Assembly: GCA_002099365.1 (NCBI GenBank)
Contig: MSED01000012.1
Span: forward strand, 1 to 64,000
DNA length: 64,000 bases
Direction: 5' to 3'
Source: Phialophora verrucosa
Lineage: Eukaryota; Ascomycota; Eurotiomycetes; Chaetothyriales; Herpotrichiellaceae
A model generated the notes under the pieces. That model had not been told where the DNA came from. It did no database searches and saw only the letters and a list, made by a program, of their open reading frames with translations. This document shows positions 1 through 8,446 of the stretch, one piece after another. The position numbers were made by a program, and so were the translations under genes. Position 1 is the stretch's first letter; every line of letters starts with the position of its first letter.

Positions 1-1016
1 TATTAGATAAATAATATATTTATTTTTATCTTTATAATAATCTTTATTATAGTTTATTAATAGTATTATATTAGATAAAACTAATATATATCTTAAGTAT
101 AGAGAAAGTTTAAGCTTTACTTAGCTTTAGAAGTATATAAGGATAATAGAACCTCTTTATTTAAGTTTCTATACTATTCTTAGCTTAATAATATATATAG
201 TCTAAGCGCTATTATTAACTAGCTTATTTATACTACTAAAGTACTTCTCGATATTAAAGAGGTTAATTTTAGCGCTATTAATAAAAAGTATAAGTAAAAA
301 GCTAAGAATTTCTATATATTTAGCTATAACTAAGATATATTTAATATAGAAAAAGATAAAGAAGTTAGTAATAACTATATACTAAGATCTATAGAAGAAG
401 AGATTATATAAGAAGAATCCTTAGCGATTCTTATTAGAGAAGATAATAAAGATCTAATATAGTAATTTAAGTAATATACTACCCTCTTCTTAAAGTATAG
501 ATTTAAAAAATATTAATCTTTCTTTAGAGTATAAGCGAAATACTATAAGAGATAATAATAAAGCTTATAATATATAATTCTAGTATAGATCTTAAAGCTA
601 AATTAAATCCTTAATAATATAGTAGAATATAAACCTCTTATAGTTAATAATATAAGTACTTAATTAGATTAAGTTATTAGTTTAATATAGTAAAAGATTT
701 TTAATAGTAAATTAAATTTTAATATTTTATTATAGTAATTATTATTAATTTACTTTACTAAATAAAAGATTTAATCCTATAGCTCTATTCTTAATTAAAG
801 TCTATTTAGTGTTTTAGCTATAGCTTATATTAAAGCTAAATAATTATAAGTCTAAAGACTAATATTACTTTCTAGGGCTAATTAAGTTATAATAACCTTA
901 CCTAAACTCTTTAGTCTTTAAAGACTAATAGTATAAAAATAGCTTCGCTATTATAAATAATCTTATTAATATTAATACTTATTATTAAATATAAGAGGCG
1001 CTTAAATAGATAGATA
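1..1016. other. AT-rich RIP-degraded DNA, left flank of the gypsy insertion
   Basis: The stretch is very rich in A and T, almost lacks CpA and TpG, and has stops in all frames. This is the usual residue of repeat-induced point mutation in an old repeat. I cannot identify the original element. The composition changes abruptly at 1017, where the intact gypsy LTR starts. Confidence 0.8.
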
Positions 1017-1106
1017 TGTTACGAGCCGACCTTCATGGGCCAGGGAGCTGGCCTAAGGGGAAGGTCTAGCGAAAGGTTGGACAGCCTCGTTGGCAAGGCT
1101 GAATCG

Positions 1107-1120
1107 GGGTCACGTGACCC
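1107..1120. promoter_or_regulatory. Palindromic E-box in the LTR, candidate bHLH site
   Basis: GGGTCACGTGACCC is a perfect 14-bp palindrome centred on CACGTG, about 80 bp upstream of the LTR TATA box and repeated in the 3' LTR. CACGTG is the core bound by bHLH factors of the Cbf1/Pho4/SREBP type. Use of this site by the element is inferred. Confidence 0.5.
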
Positions 1121-1199
1121 AGGAATGGCTCTGTAGGGCTCTGAGGGCTCCGTTGGCAGAGCCACAGAGCCACGACAGAGCCACCCTGGGAAGACAAAC

Positions 1200-1205
1200 T
1201 ATATA
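1200..1205 (+). promoter_or_regulatory. TATA box of the gypsy LTR
   Basis: TATATA in the 5' LTR, duplicated in the 3' LTR. A start site 30-40 bp downstream would fall at about 1230-1240, exactly where the segment complementary to the primer-binding site begins (1239). Confidence 0.65.
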
Positions 1206-1413
1206 GCGGACGGACCGGCCCTCCTCAAGGAACGGTCCGTAGTCAATAACAGTTATACTCCGACCCCTACCTTTAGGATACAGGAGTGTTGTTCCACCTT
1301 ACGCCGTTGCAAGTGACCGCGTACCTTTACCTCAGCTAGTATCACGTTACCACTCCGCCAGCGAGAGAACCCTCGGACCGCAGCATCACCTCACGTGGAG
1401 CGATTCGTAACAC

Positions 1414-1422
1414 ATTGACTAC
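1414..1422 (+). other. Primer-binding site, probably self-priming
   Basis: ATTGACTAC starts one base after the 5' LTR. Its exact reverse complement, GTAGTCAAT, lies at 1239-1247 in the same LTR, about 38 bp downstream of the TATA box, so at or near the predicted RNA 5' end. Tf1/sushi-type elements prime reverse transcription with the folded 5' end of their own RNA, and this arrangement fits. I recognised no tRNA 3' end matching the segment. Confidence 0.6.
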
Positions 1423-1448
1423 CCATCTCAACGAGTAGTGACAAGGAT

Positions 1449-4076
1449 ATGTCTAGCAGTGCCCGACCAAAGTCGCCAGAAGTCAATCAATCAGTCATGG
1501 GAAGCCTTGGAAACCTTTCTACCACCAGCCTGGCAGCCAGGGCTGGGGTCGACGACAGGAAGGATGTCTTGAAGGTTGACCCATTCGACGGACGACGCAG
1601 CCAACTCAATGCCTTCCTGATCCAACTCAAACTTGTGTTCAAACTCAACCCAACTAAGTTCGAGGATGGACCTAGCAAGGTCATGTACGCTGCGATGCAC
1701 CTCAAAGGACCAGCGTTCGCATGGTTTGAACCTACCATGAAGGGGTATGTGGACGACGCCAAACCAGACGCTGATACGCTGGCCTGCTTCAAGCACTTCG
1801 CGGAATTTGAGAACCGCATTCGCAAAGTGTTTGGGACCATCAACGATGAACGCATGGCGGCCCGAGTGATCTACACCATCAAGCAAAAGGGATCCGCTGC
1901 CGCCTACTACTCCGAGTTCAACCAAATCGCCAAGAAGTTGAACTGGGAAGACGAAGACGCGTTCGCTCAAATCTTCTACAACGGACTCAAGGAGCAAGTC
2001 CGCCAGGAGATGATGGATCCACCCACCGACTACAAGCAAATGGTGGACGAAGCAATCAAGATTGACAATCGACTATACGAGCTACGATTGGAACGGAATG
2101 GGCGCCGTGACCCAGTCGAGTACGCTCGTCGAGGATATCAGTTCCAAGGACAGCGACACTATGGTGATCCAATGGACCTTGACCTTATGCACCGAAGCCG
2201 TCCTTCAAGGAGCAGAGGCAACGGAGCCCGGGGTCGAGGCGGATACCATGGCCAGGGTCGGAAGAATGAGCGACAGGCTCAACGAGGAAAGGATGGACTG
2301 TGCTACACTTGTGGAAAACCCGGACACCGTGCAAAAGATTGCCGACAAACGACTCAAGGACTGCATATGATGATGAGTGACGGTATAGCCGGTTCTGTAG
2401 CGAAAAAGGCCGACACTACAGAGAAGACCCAAATGACCACTGACAGTCAAGGTACGACAGCACAGTCGGGGCACCTACGTCAGGAAGTTCACAAGGAACT
2501 TGGTGAACCCCAGGAGGACCGCTCAAGGGAAGTCACTCCAGGAGAGGCTACGACAGCTCTCATGAAAACATGCGAAGAAACCATGTCCAATCAACACGCA
2601 GCTCTCTCTTGGACCGCCTGTTACGACAACGGTTGCCTCACGCATTATTCCGAAAAGATAGGGTCCGGCTGGTTTCCCCAGCCACCCAAGAAACGGAAGA
2701 ACCGACGCAACAGGAAGACCAAAGAGATCCAGGAAACTCTTGCCCAAGAAGGAGACTTGCGAGATGCCGAAGAAAAAAGAAACGACGACAGTTTCTGGAT
2801 GATGAATAGCGAGGAGGAACCAGTCCGGTTCATCGCTATCGAGACTACGAGAGAAAAAGTGGTGATTATAACGCCATACTGGAAAAAAGACGAGTGCCGG
2901 GAGCCGGAGTGCCTTCAAGGGGAACAAACCACGCACCAGCACCACGTCTTTGACCCGAAGGCGGAGTTCCAGTCACCAGCGGCCATTTCCATCAAGTTCT
3001 GCACGAGAACTAACTGCAGCGAATCCCAGCTACACACACACATTGCGGGAAGAATCCACGCCATCGAGCTCCCGCGGGAGGTCGTGGAAGGGATAGCTGG
3101 GATGCCAACCCAAACCCTGGGAATGATGAGCGAAGTAAAGGACTCGAGCAGTGGAACCGTGGACGAATTACCGCTGGGCCCGGACGACGACCAAAAGGAA
3201 CGACGATTCGTGACCATCGAACAGACGATGGAGCGGGTCAAGATCGTCACGAACGCCTGGACAACAGGGGAATTGTGCCAAGAAGAATGTGCGGAAGGAC
3301 AACACACGCATATCGCCTTTGATGAAGAAGCGCCAGTCCAGGAACACCTCAAACAGATCACATTGCGCTACTGTTTTGACAACGAATGCGAAGATTATGG
3401 GACAATACACGTACACCAGCACATCGGACCCACGACAATAGCAATTCAATATGCCAAGGAAAAGCAAAAGCGGATCTGGGATGCGTACGAAGCGCGCACA
3501 TATGGCGAAGGGCACATAATCGGGGAAACCCACAAGGTAGGAATCCTCACTGACAACAGGGCACGAAGGACCTACATCGCCAAGGCATTTCCATGCGACG
3601 ATGAAGACTGCCCACATGATGATTCCGCCGACCACCGACATTACTACAATGTGGACCCCGATGTGGACGACGAAAGAATACACCCTGAAGCGTTCGAATG
3701 GATGATTGAGGAAGGGCATGAATGCAAGAACCGGAAATGCAGCATGCACCAATACCCACACGTTCACCACAGGAAACAGAATTGCTCAATGATGACAGGC
3801 AACATGAGCACCCCATCAATGGTGGAAGAGGTCGTGGACCACCGCGTACACCATGAGTTCATTGCGGAATACTTCCAGTGCCAACACCCAGCGAGTTGCC
3901 ACTGCTGGGAGCCAGGACACAAACACTTGTTCCACGTGGACCCAGAACGGCCGTATACCAAAATCCACCCCGAAGCGTTCGGATTTCTCGACGAATGCTT
4001 TGACACGGACTGCCGTTGGGACACATGGAGGCACGTGCACTGGGGAATGCCAAAAAACGGCTCAGAGACAGACTAG
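1449..4076 (+). CDS. Gag polyprotein with zinc knuckle and C-terminal Cys/His array
   Basis: An 875-residue Gag that forms the virus-like particle and binds genomic RNA. The start is the first ATG after the LTR. Residues about 40-215 resemble the retrotransposon Gag capsid region. A basic Arg/Gly-rich stretch follows, then one CCHC zinc knuckle (CYTCGKPGHRAKDC, about 285-298). The remaining 570 residues are unusual. From about 390 onward there are repeated motifs of the form C-x3-5-C-x4-7-H-x-H, arranged as four paired modules at about 461-534, 587-660, 707-774 and 802-866, plus a shortened copy near 390. Most Ty3/gypsy Gags end soon after the knuckle. The last codons carry the frameshift signal into pol. 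A metal-binding role for the array is inferred from the Cys/His spacing only. Confidence 0.93.
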   Translation: MSSSARPKSPEVNQSVMGSLGNLSTTSLAARAGVDDRKDVLKVDPFDGRRSQLNAFLIQLKLVFKLNPTKFEDGPSKVMYAAMHLKGPAFAWFEPTMKGYVDDAKPDADTLACFKHFAEFENRIRKVFGTINDERMAARVIYTIKQKGSAAAYYSEFNQIAKKLNWEDEDAFAQIFYNGLKEQVRQEMMDPPTDYKQMVDEAIKIDNRLYELRLERNGRRDPVEYARRGYQFQGQRHYGDPMDLDLMHRSRPSRSRGNGARGRGGYHGQGRKNERQAQRGKDGLCYTCGKPGHRAKDCRQTTQGLHMMMSDGIAGSVAKKADTTEKTQMTTDSQGTTAQSGHLRQEVHKELGEPQEDRSREVTPGEATTALMKTCEETMSNQHAALSWTACYDNGCLTHYSEKIGSGWFPQPPKKRKNRRNRKTKEIQETLAQEGDLRDAEEKRNDDSFWMMNSEEEPVRFIAIETTREKVVIITPYWKKDECREPECLQGEQTTHQHHVFDPKAEFQSPAAISIKFCTRTNCSESQLHTHIAGRIHAIELPREVVEGIAGMPTQTLGMMSEVKDSSSGTVDELPLGPDDDQKERRFVTIEQTMERVKIVTNAWTTGELCQEECAEGQHTHIAFDEEAPVQEHLKQITLRYCFDNECEDYGTIHVHQHIGPTTIAIQYAKEKQKRIWDAYEARTYGEGHIIGETHKVGILTDNRARRTYIAKAFPCDDEDCPHDDSADHRHYYNVDPDVDDERIHPEAFEWMIEEGHECKNRKCSMHQYPHVHHRKQNCSMMTGNMSTPSMVEEVVDHRVHHEFIAEYFQCQHPASCHCWEPGHKHLFHVDPERPYTKIHPEAFGFLDECFDTDCRWDTWRHVHWGMPKNGSETD

Positions 4077-4106
4077 GGAGGCCGGACTGTCTCGAAGGGA
4101 GGCCTC
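4052..4106 (+). promoter_or_regulatory. Programmed -1 ribosomal frameshift signal, slippery site plus pseudoknot
   Basis: The heptamer A AAA AAC (4052-4058) sits in the correct register in the gag frame (cca aaa aac) and is followed 16 nt later by the gag stop TAG (4074-4076). After a 6-nt spacer, GAGACAG (4065-4071) pairs with CTGTCTC (4087-4093). Loop bases GAGGCC (4078-4083) can pair with GGCCTC (4101-4106), giving an H-type pseudoknot. The pol frame is -1 relative to gag and is open from 4004, so the heptamer lies in the overlap. All elements are visible in the sequence; frameshifting itself is inferred. Confidence 0.8.
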
Positions 4107-7100
4107 ATTCTCTATGCATGATCCTATCGGAACAACGCACGGAGCATGTCACCTTTGAGGTTATGCTCGCAGGAATCAGAGCTAGGGCCCTGGTGGACTG
4201 CGGAGCTAACCAGAACTACATCAGCAGGGAGATGAGCAAGGAGCTAAACAGGTACATCACGAAGAAAGAACTGCCATACGCCCTATCAATGGCAGACGGA
4301 CGAACTACCGGCATGATTACGGACCAGGTACAGGACGTACCTATGACGGTTGGACAACACAATGAAAGAATATCCCTCGATATAACGACGCTACCGAAGT
4401 ATGACATGGTACTCGGTATGGCATGGTTGTTCGACCACAACCCACGAATACATTGGAAAAGGAGAACTATCGAGTTTCCAGATTGCAGTCATGGAAAGGA
4501 AATGGGAGACCGATCATCTCCAAAGGCCCCCATCAGAGCGATTTGGGTGCGACCGAAGGGACGTGTCCTAGCTGGACTAGACACACACGAGCTGCCTCCG
4601 GAATACAAAGAATTCAAGGACTTGTTCCAGGAGCGGGAAGGACTCGCCGCGCTGCCTGAGCACAAACCTTGGGATCACTCGATCGAGTTCCAAGAAGGGA
4701 AAGAGAATCCTTCTTACAAGGGATGGTTGAGGGAGCTATCCAGAGAAGAGTCCGACTTCCTAAAGAAGTATATACGGGATCTGGAAACCAAGGGTTTCAT
4801 CCGAAAACTCAACAAACCAAGGATATCCCACGGGATACTCTTTGCGCCAAAAAAGGATGGAACACCAAGGCCGTGTATCGACTTCAGACCACTAAACGCA
4901 ATCACCAAGAAGAACGTCTACCCGATACCACTGATTCAAGAGCTCCAGAATCAGCTGGGAAGGGCCAAGTGGCTTACAGCACTCGACGTACGGGACGCCT
5001 ACTACCGAGTACGCATGAAAACTGGAGAAGAATGGAAGACGGCGTTCAGAACCAGTTGGGGAGTTTACGAATACCTGGTCATGCCTTTTGGACTGACCAA
5101 CGCCCCTGCAACATTTCAAGCTCTCATTAACGACACGCTCGAGGAGTATCTCGGAGACTTCGTCCTGGCCTACCTGGATGATGTCTTGATCTATTCCGAA
5201 ACCTATGAAGAGCACGTGGAACACGTCAAAAAGGTGATGAGGAAGTTACAAGAGAAAGATTTACCGCTGAAACTCAGTAAATGCGAGTTTCACAAGAGGG
5301 AGATAGCATTCCTGGGCTACCTCGTCTCCGAAGGACAGCTGAAACCAGATCCAGCGAAAGTCCAAGCCATCGAGGAATGGCCACAGCCAAAGAACGTCAA
5401 GGAAGTGCAAGCATTCCTTGGACTGGCGAATTACTACCGCCGGTTCATTGAAGGGTTTTCCCGGATTGCTGCACCACTAACCAACTTGACTAAGAAGAAA
5501 ACCGACTTCCAATTCGGATCAAACGCAGAGAAAGCCTTCAAGGAGCTGAAGGGCCGCTTAACCAGCGCCCCTATTCTCACAATCTTCGATCCAGAAAAGG
5601 AAGCCCTACTGGAAACGGATGCGTCCGATGAGGCGATCGGAGCATGCCTCACCCAAAGAGGGGAGGATGGCAAGGCCAGACCAGTGGCCTATTACTCCAG
5701 AAAAATGACAGGGCCAGAGTCGAACTACGACATTCACGACAAGGAACTCTTGGCCATAGTGGAAGCACTTAGGCAATGGCGAGTATATCTCGAAGGTGCC
5801 AAGTATCCAGTACAGGTCTTCACGGATCACAAGAACCTGTTATACTGGACCACTACGAAGGAACTCAACAGAAGACAAGTCAGATGGGCTGAAACGTTAG
5901 CCTCATATGACTTCCGGATTAACCATATCCGAGGAACAGAGAACGGAAGGGCGGATGCCCTCAGCCGGCGAGCGGACTATGTGGGAACAACCAGACCCGA
6001 ACCGGACACGCTGTTAAAGCAACAAGGGAATGCTCTGGTCTACCGAGGAAAGACACAAGCCATCACCATGATGACTGAACAACCGGAGCTATCGCCGCAA
6101 CAACGACAGGACGTAATAGCCGCCCGGCACGACGACAAAGCAGCAGGCCACCAGGGAATCAATAAGACAATCGAGCTAGTCACGAGGGACTACACATGGC
6201 CGCGACTCAGAAAAGAGGTTGAAGAATATGTCAAGAACTGCGACATATGCCACAAAGCCAAACACGCCAGGCACAAACCATACGGACTACTCCAAACGAC
6301 GGGGTTGCCTGACGAAGCATGGTCGACAGTGGCGCTGGACTTCATCACCAAACTACCGAAGTCAAAAGAACCCTTGACGGGCACGGAATACGACTCAATA
6401 TTGGTCATAGGAGACGAGTTGACCAAGTATGCCTACTTTCAGCCATGGAAGGAGTCTAGCACGGCGGAAGACATGGCGTATGCCTTGACAAAAACAGTGA
6501 TTGCGCAGCATGGCACACCGGATGTGATCAAATCAGACAGAGACAAGCTCTTCACATCGCAATTCTGGCAATCGCTCATGGACCTTACAGGGACACATCA
6601 GAAACTTTCAACAGCATATCACCCTCAAACAGACGGACAAACAGAAAGAACAAACCAAACGCTGGAACAATATCTACGATGTTACACGAATTATCAACAA
6701 AACAACTGGGTTGAGCTGCTACCCATCGCACAGTTTGCTTACAACAACTCGACGTCAACAACAGGAATATCACCATTTTACGCGAATTACGGGAGGCACC
6801 CAAACATTGACAAGGACCCAAGGGGCATGAAACCAATCGCACAAAAAGCAAAAATCTCGGTTGAAAAACTACAATCACTGCACAAGATGCTCAAGGGAGA
6901 ATTACAAAAAATCCAACAAAAAACAGTAAGACAAGCAAACAGGAAAAGATCTGAGGGACCAGATTTTCAGGAGGGGGAGAAAGTCTACATTTTACGGAAA
7001 AATATTAAAACAACAAGGCCATCAAACAAACTCGATTACACGAAAATTGGACCATACAGAATCAAGAAGAAGTTGGGACCGGTTACGTTTGAAATGGAAT

Positions 7101-7387
7101 TGCCCGCGGGCATGAACATTCACCCAGTCTTCCACAAATCACTACTGGAGAAAGCACCGCCAAACGCCAAGCCAGGACCGGTGCTGATCCATGCAGAAAC
7201 GCAAGAACCGCTGTATGATGTGGAACGCATCCTTGACCACTCTAACGAGACACCAAAACGATACCTAATCAAGTGGTTAGGGTACGATGACTCTGAAAAC
7301 ACGTGGGAGCCTGCGGAGAACCTACCAAAGGCTATGATCCGGCAATACCACCAGCGGCAAGGGATCAGGCCGAGGGCCGGTCAATAG
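4058..7387 (+). CDS. Pol: protease, reverse transcriptase, RNase H, integrase, chromodomain
   Basis: The pol frame is open from 4004 to 7387 with no suitable ATG near its 5' end, so translation is expected by -1 frameshift at 4058, giving a Gag-Pol of about 1979 residues. Positions below count from codon 4016. Aspartic protease: DCGA at 61-64. Reverse transcriptase about 250-430, with catalytic YLDD at 386-389. RNase H about 530-655, with acidic residues near D535, E577, D604 and D647. Integrase: HHCC finger (H705/H712, C742, C745), then D775, D841 and E877, a D,D-35-E triad. Chromodomain about 1062-1115, with the aromatic signature YLIKWLGYDDSENTWEP, expected to steer integration to modified chromatin. 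No stop or frame break was seen. The last 23 nt overlap the antisense gene tail to tail. Confidence 0.95.
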   Translation, partial: RLRDRLGRPDCLEGRPHSLCMILSEQRTEHVTFEVMLAGIRARALVDCGANQNYISREMSKELNRYITKKELPYALSMADGRTTGMITDQVQDVPMTVGQHNERISLDITTLPKYDMVLGMAWLFDHNPRIHWKRRTIEFPDCSHGKEMGDRSSPKAPIRAIWVRPKGRVLAGLDTHELPPEYKEFKDLFQEREGLAALPEHKPWDHSIEFQEGKENPSYKGWLRELSREESDFLKKYIRDLETKGFIRKLNKPRISHGILFAPKKDGTPRPCIDFRPLNAITKKNVYPIPLIQELQNQLGRAKWLTALDVRDAYYRVRMKTGEEWKTAFRTSWGVYEYLVMPFGLTNAPATFQALINDTLEEYLGDFVLAYLDDVLIYSETYEEHVEHVKKVMRKLQEKDLPLKLSKCEFHKREIAFLGYLVSEGQLKPDPAKVQAIEEWPQPKNVKEVQAFLGLANYYRRFIEGFSRIAAPLTNLTKKKTDFQFGSNAEKAFKELKGRLTSAPILTIFDPEKEALLETDASDEAIGACLTQRGEDGKARPVAYYSRKMTGPESNYDIHDKELLAIVEALRQWRVYLEGAKYPVQVFTDHKNLLYWTTTKELNRRQVRWAETLASYDFRINHIRGTENGRADALSRRADYVGTTRPEPDTLLKQQGNALVYRGKTQAITMMTEQPELSPQQRQDVIAARHDDKAAGHQGINKTIELVTRDYTWPRLRKEVEEYVKNCDICHKAKHARHKPYGLLQTTGLPDEAWSTVALDFITKLPKSKEPLTGTEYDSILVIGDELTKYAYFQPWKESSTAEDMAYALTKTVIAQHGTPDVIKSDRDKLFTSQFWQSLMDLTGTHQKLSTAYHPQTDGQTERTNQTLEQYLRCYTNYQQNNWVELLPIAQFAYNNSTSTTGISPFYANYGRHPNIDKDPRGMKPIAQKAKISVEKLQSLHKMLKGELQKIQQKTVRQANRKRSEGPDFQEGEKVYILRKNIKTTRPSNKLDYTKIGPYRIKKKLGPVTFEMELPAGMNIHPVFHKSLLEKAPPNAKPGPVLIHAETQEPLYDVERILDHSNETPKRYLIKWLGYDDSENTWEPAENLPKAMIRQYHQRQGIRPRAGQ

Positions 7388-7847
7388 GGATGGGGCCCTC
7401 AAAACCCGCCATTGACCCAGGCTCCAACTCAAACATTTGCTCCAACTGAGCGTCATCCAAACCCACGAAAACAGTCGAAGAAGTGATGGGGGGAGGACCG
7501 ACGTGGTCCAGCTCATCCAGGGCTCGGGCCTCTTTTATGACCATTTCCTTTTGTTTATCCAACAAACTTTCGGCTTCCCTTTGCAGCCGCTCCTGCTCGG
7601 CCTGGGCACGGGCCGCGGCCGCACTGAGACGGGCAACTTCGGCCAGCAGGGCCTTCGTCTCCTCACCTTTCTGCCGAGCGGCTTCGTTCACACGATTACG
7701 CTGGGCAGTCAGGGCGTCAAACTCCGCGTCGGAAAAGGTGCCGTCGCAGTACTGCAGGTTTTTCTTGGTGCAGGTGTTGCACCGGGAATAGCCATCCAAC
7801 ATGAAGCAGATGGAGTCAGAACTCTGGCAAGGGGTGCAACGACCCAT
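7365..7847 (-). CDS. Antisense accessory gene in the gypsy element: Zn2Cys6-like plus coiled coil
   Basis: A 160-codon frame opposite to pol, between pol and the 3' LTR. The ATG at 7847 is the first one in the mRNA once the leader intron (7941-8006) is removed; an unspliced RNA would offer a longer start at 7949. Cysteines lie at 4, 7, 14, 23, 26 and 34, spacing C-x2-C-x6-C-x8-C-x2-C-x7-C, which matches the fungal Zn2Cys6 binuclear cluster. Residues about 45-110 are a charged, Ala-, Glu- and Gln-rich predicted coiled coil, followed by an acidic tail. Gal4-type proteins have cluster, coiled coil and acidic region in the same order. The basic residues usual between the second and third cysteines are missing (CTPCQSSDSIC), so DNA binding is uncertain. 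Function is unknown; a regulator of the element or its host target is one guess. Confidence 0.72.
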   Translation of the reverse strand: MGRCTPCQSSDSICFMLDGYSRCNTCTKKNLQYCDGTFSDAEFDALTAQRNRVNEAARQKGEETKALLAEVARLSAAAARAQAEQERLQREAESLLDKQKEMVIKEARALDELDHVGPPPITSSTVFVGLDDAQLEQMFELEPGSMAGFEGPIPIDRPSA

Positions 7848-7940
7848 GTCGAAGTATTCTAGACCCAAGGACCTGATCTTGGAAGCGGTTCGAAGGCGAC
7901 GGGCAGTGGAAGAGAGTGGGCGCTTAGAAAAGGGACGTGG

Positions 7941-8006
7941 CTGCGGCATGGTTAGCCATGAGAAAGGAAGCAGGAGACCAGGCCAGGCGACCTGGGGAAT
8001 ACTCAC
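7941..8006 (-). other. Predicted 66-nt intron in the leader of the antisense gene
   Basis: On the minus strand the donor is GTGAGT (8006-8001), a fungal branch site CTAAC lies at 7955-7951 and the acceptor is CAG at 7943-7941. Length and all three signals match fungal introns. Its presence supports real antisense transcription starting in or near the 3' LTR. Confidence 0.65.
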
Positions 8007-8035
8007 CTTAAGTACGCTGGGACAGCGGACAGGTT

Positions 8036-8049
8036 AAAGGAGGGGAAAG
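8036..8049 (+). other. Polypurine tract of the gypsy element
   Basis: AAAGGAGGGGAAAG lies immediately before the 3' LTR, the standard place for plus-strand DNA priming. Confidence 0.85.
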
Positions 8050-8446
8050 TGTTACGAGCCGACCTTCATGGGGCCAGGGAGCTGGCCTAAGGGGAAGGTC
8101 TAGCGAAAGGTTGGACAGCCTCGTTGGCAAGGCTGAATCGGGGTCACGTGACCCAGGAATGGCTCTGTAGGGCTCTGAGGGCTCCGTTGGCAGAGCCACA
8201 GAGCCACGACAGAGCCACCCTGGGAAGACAAACTATATAGCGGACGGACCGGCCCTCCTCAAGGAACGGTCCGTAGTCAATAACAGTTATACTCCGACCC
8301 CTACCTTTAGGATACAGGAGTGTTGTTCCACCTTACGCCGTTGCAAGTGACCGCGTACCTTTACCTCAGCTAGTATCACGTTACCACTCCGCCAGCGAGA
8401 GAACCCTCGGACCGCAGCATCACCTCACGTGGAGCGATTCGTAACA
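8050..8446 (+). repeat. 3' LTR of the gypsy element
   Basis: 397 bp, matching 1017-1412 except for one additional G early in the LTR (CATGGGG against CATGGG). It is followed by the target duplication AGATA. Confidence 0.97.

Larger units (their letters stand above)
1017..1412 (+). repeat. 5' LTR of the gypsy element
   Basis: It begins TGTTACGAGCC and ends GATTCGTAACA, giving TGTTA...TAACA inverted ends. It contains a CACGTG palindrome, an imperfect inverted repeat built on GGCTCTG/CAGAGCC (about 1127-1172) and a TATA box, so it holds the element's promoter. Confidence 0.97.
1017..8446 (+). mobile_element. Intact Ty3/gypsy LTR retrotransposon, chromovirus type
   Basis: A complete 7.43 kb element. 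Its LTRs are 396 and 397 bp and differ, by eye, only by one extra G in the 3' copy. The 5-bp target duplication AGATA is at 1012-1016 and 8447-8451. Internal order: primer-binding site, gag (1449-4076), pol by -1 frameshift with protease, reverse transcriptase, RNase H, integrase and chromodomain, an antisense gene (7365-7847), a polypurine tract and the 3' LTR. The order RT-RH-IN plus a C-terminal chromodomain defines a chromovirus. No frame is broken and composition is normal, while the DNA on both sides is RIP-destroyed. The insertion is therefore recent and has not been RIPped. Confidence 0.97.

Noticed and set aside
1487..3770. Several minus-strand frames of 120-200 codons opposite gag
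   Set aside because: They follow the codon pattern of gag and show no domain, unlike the antisense frame at the 3' end, which does not lie opposite a coding region.
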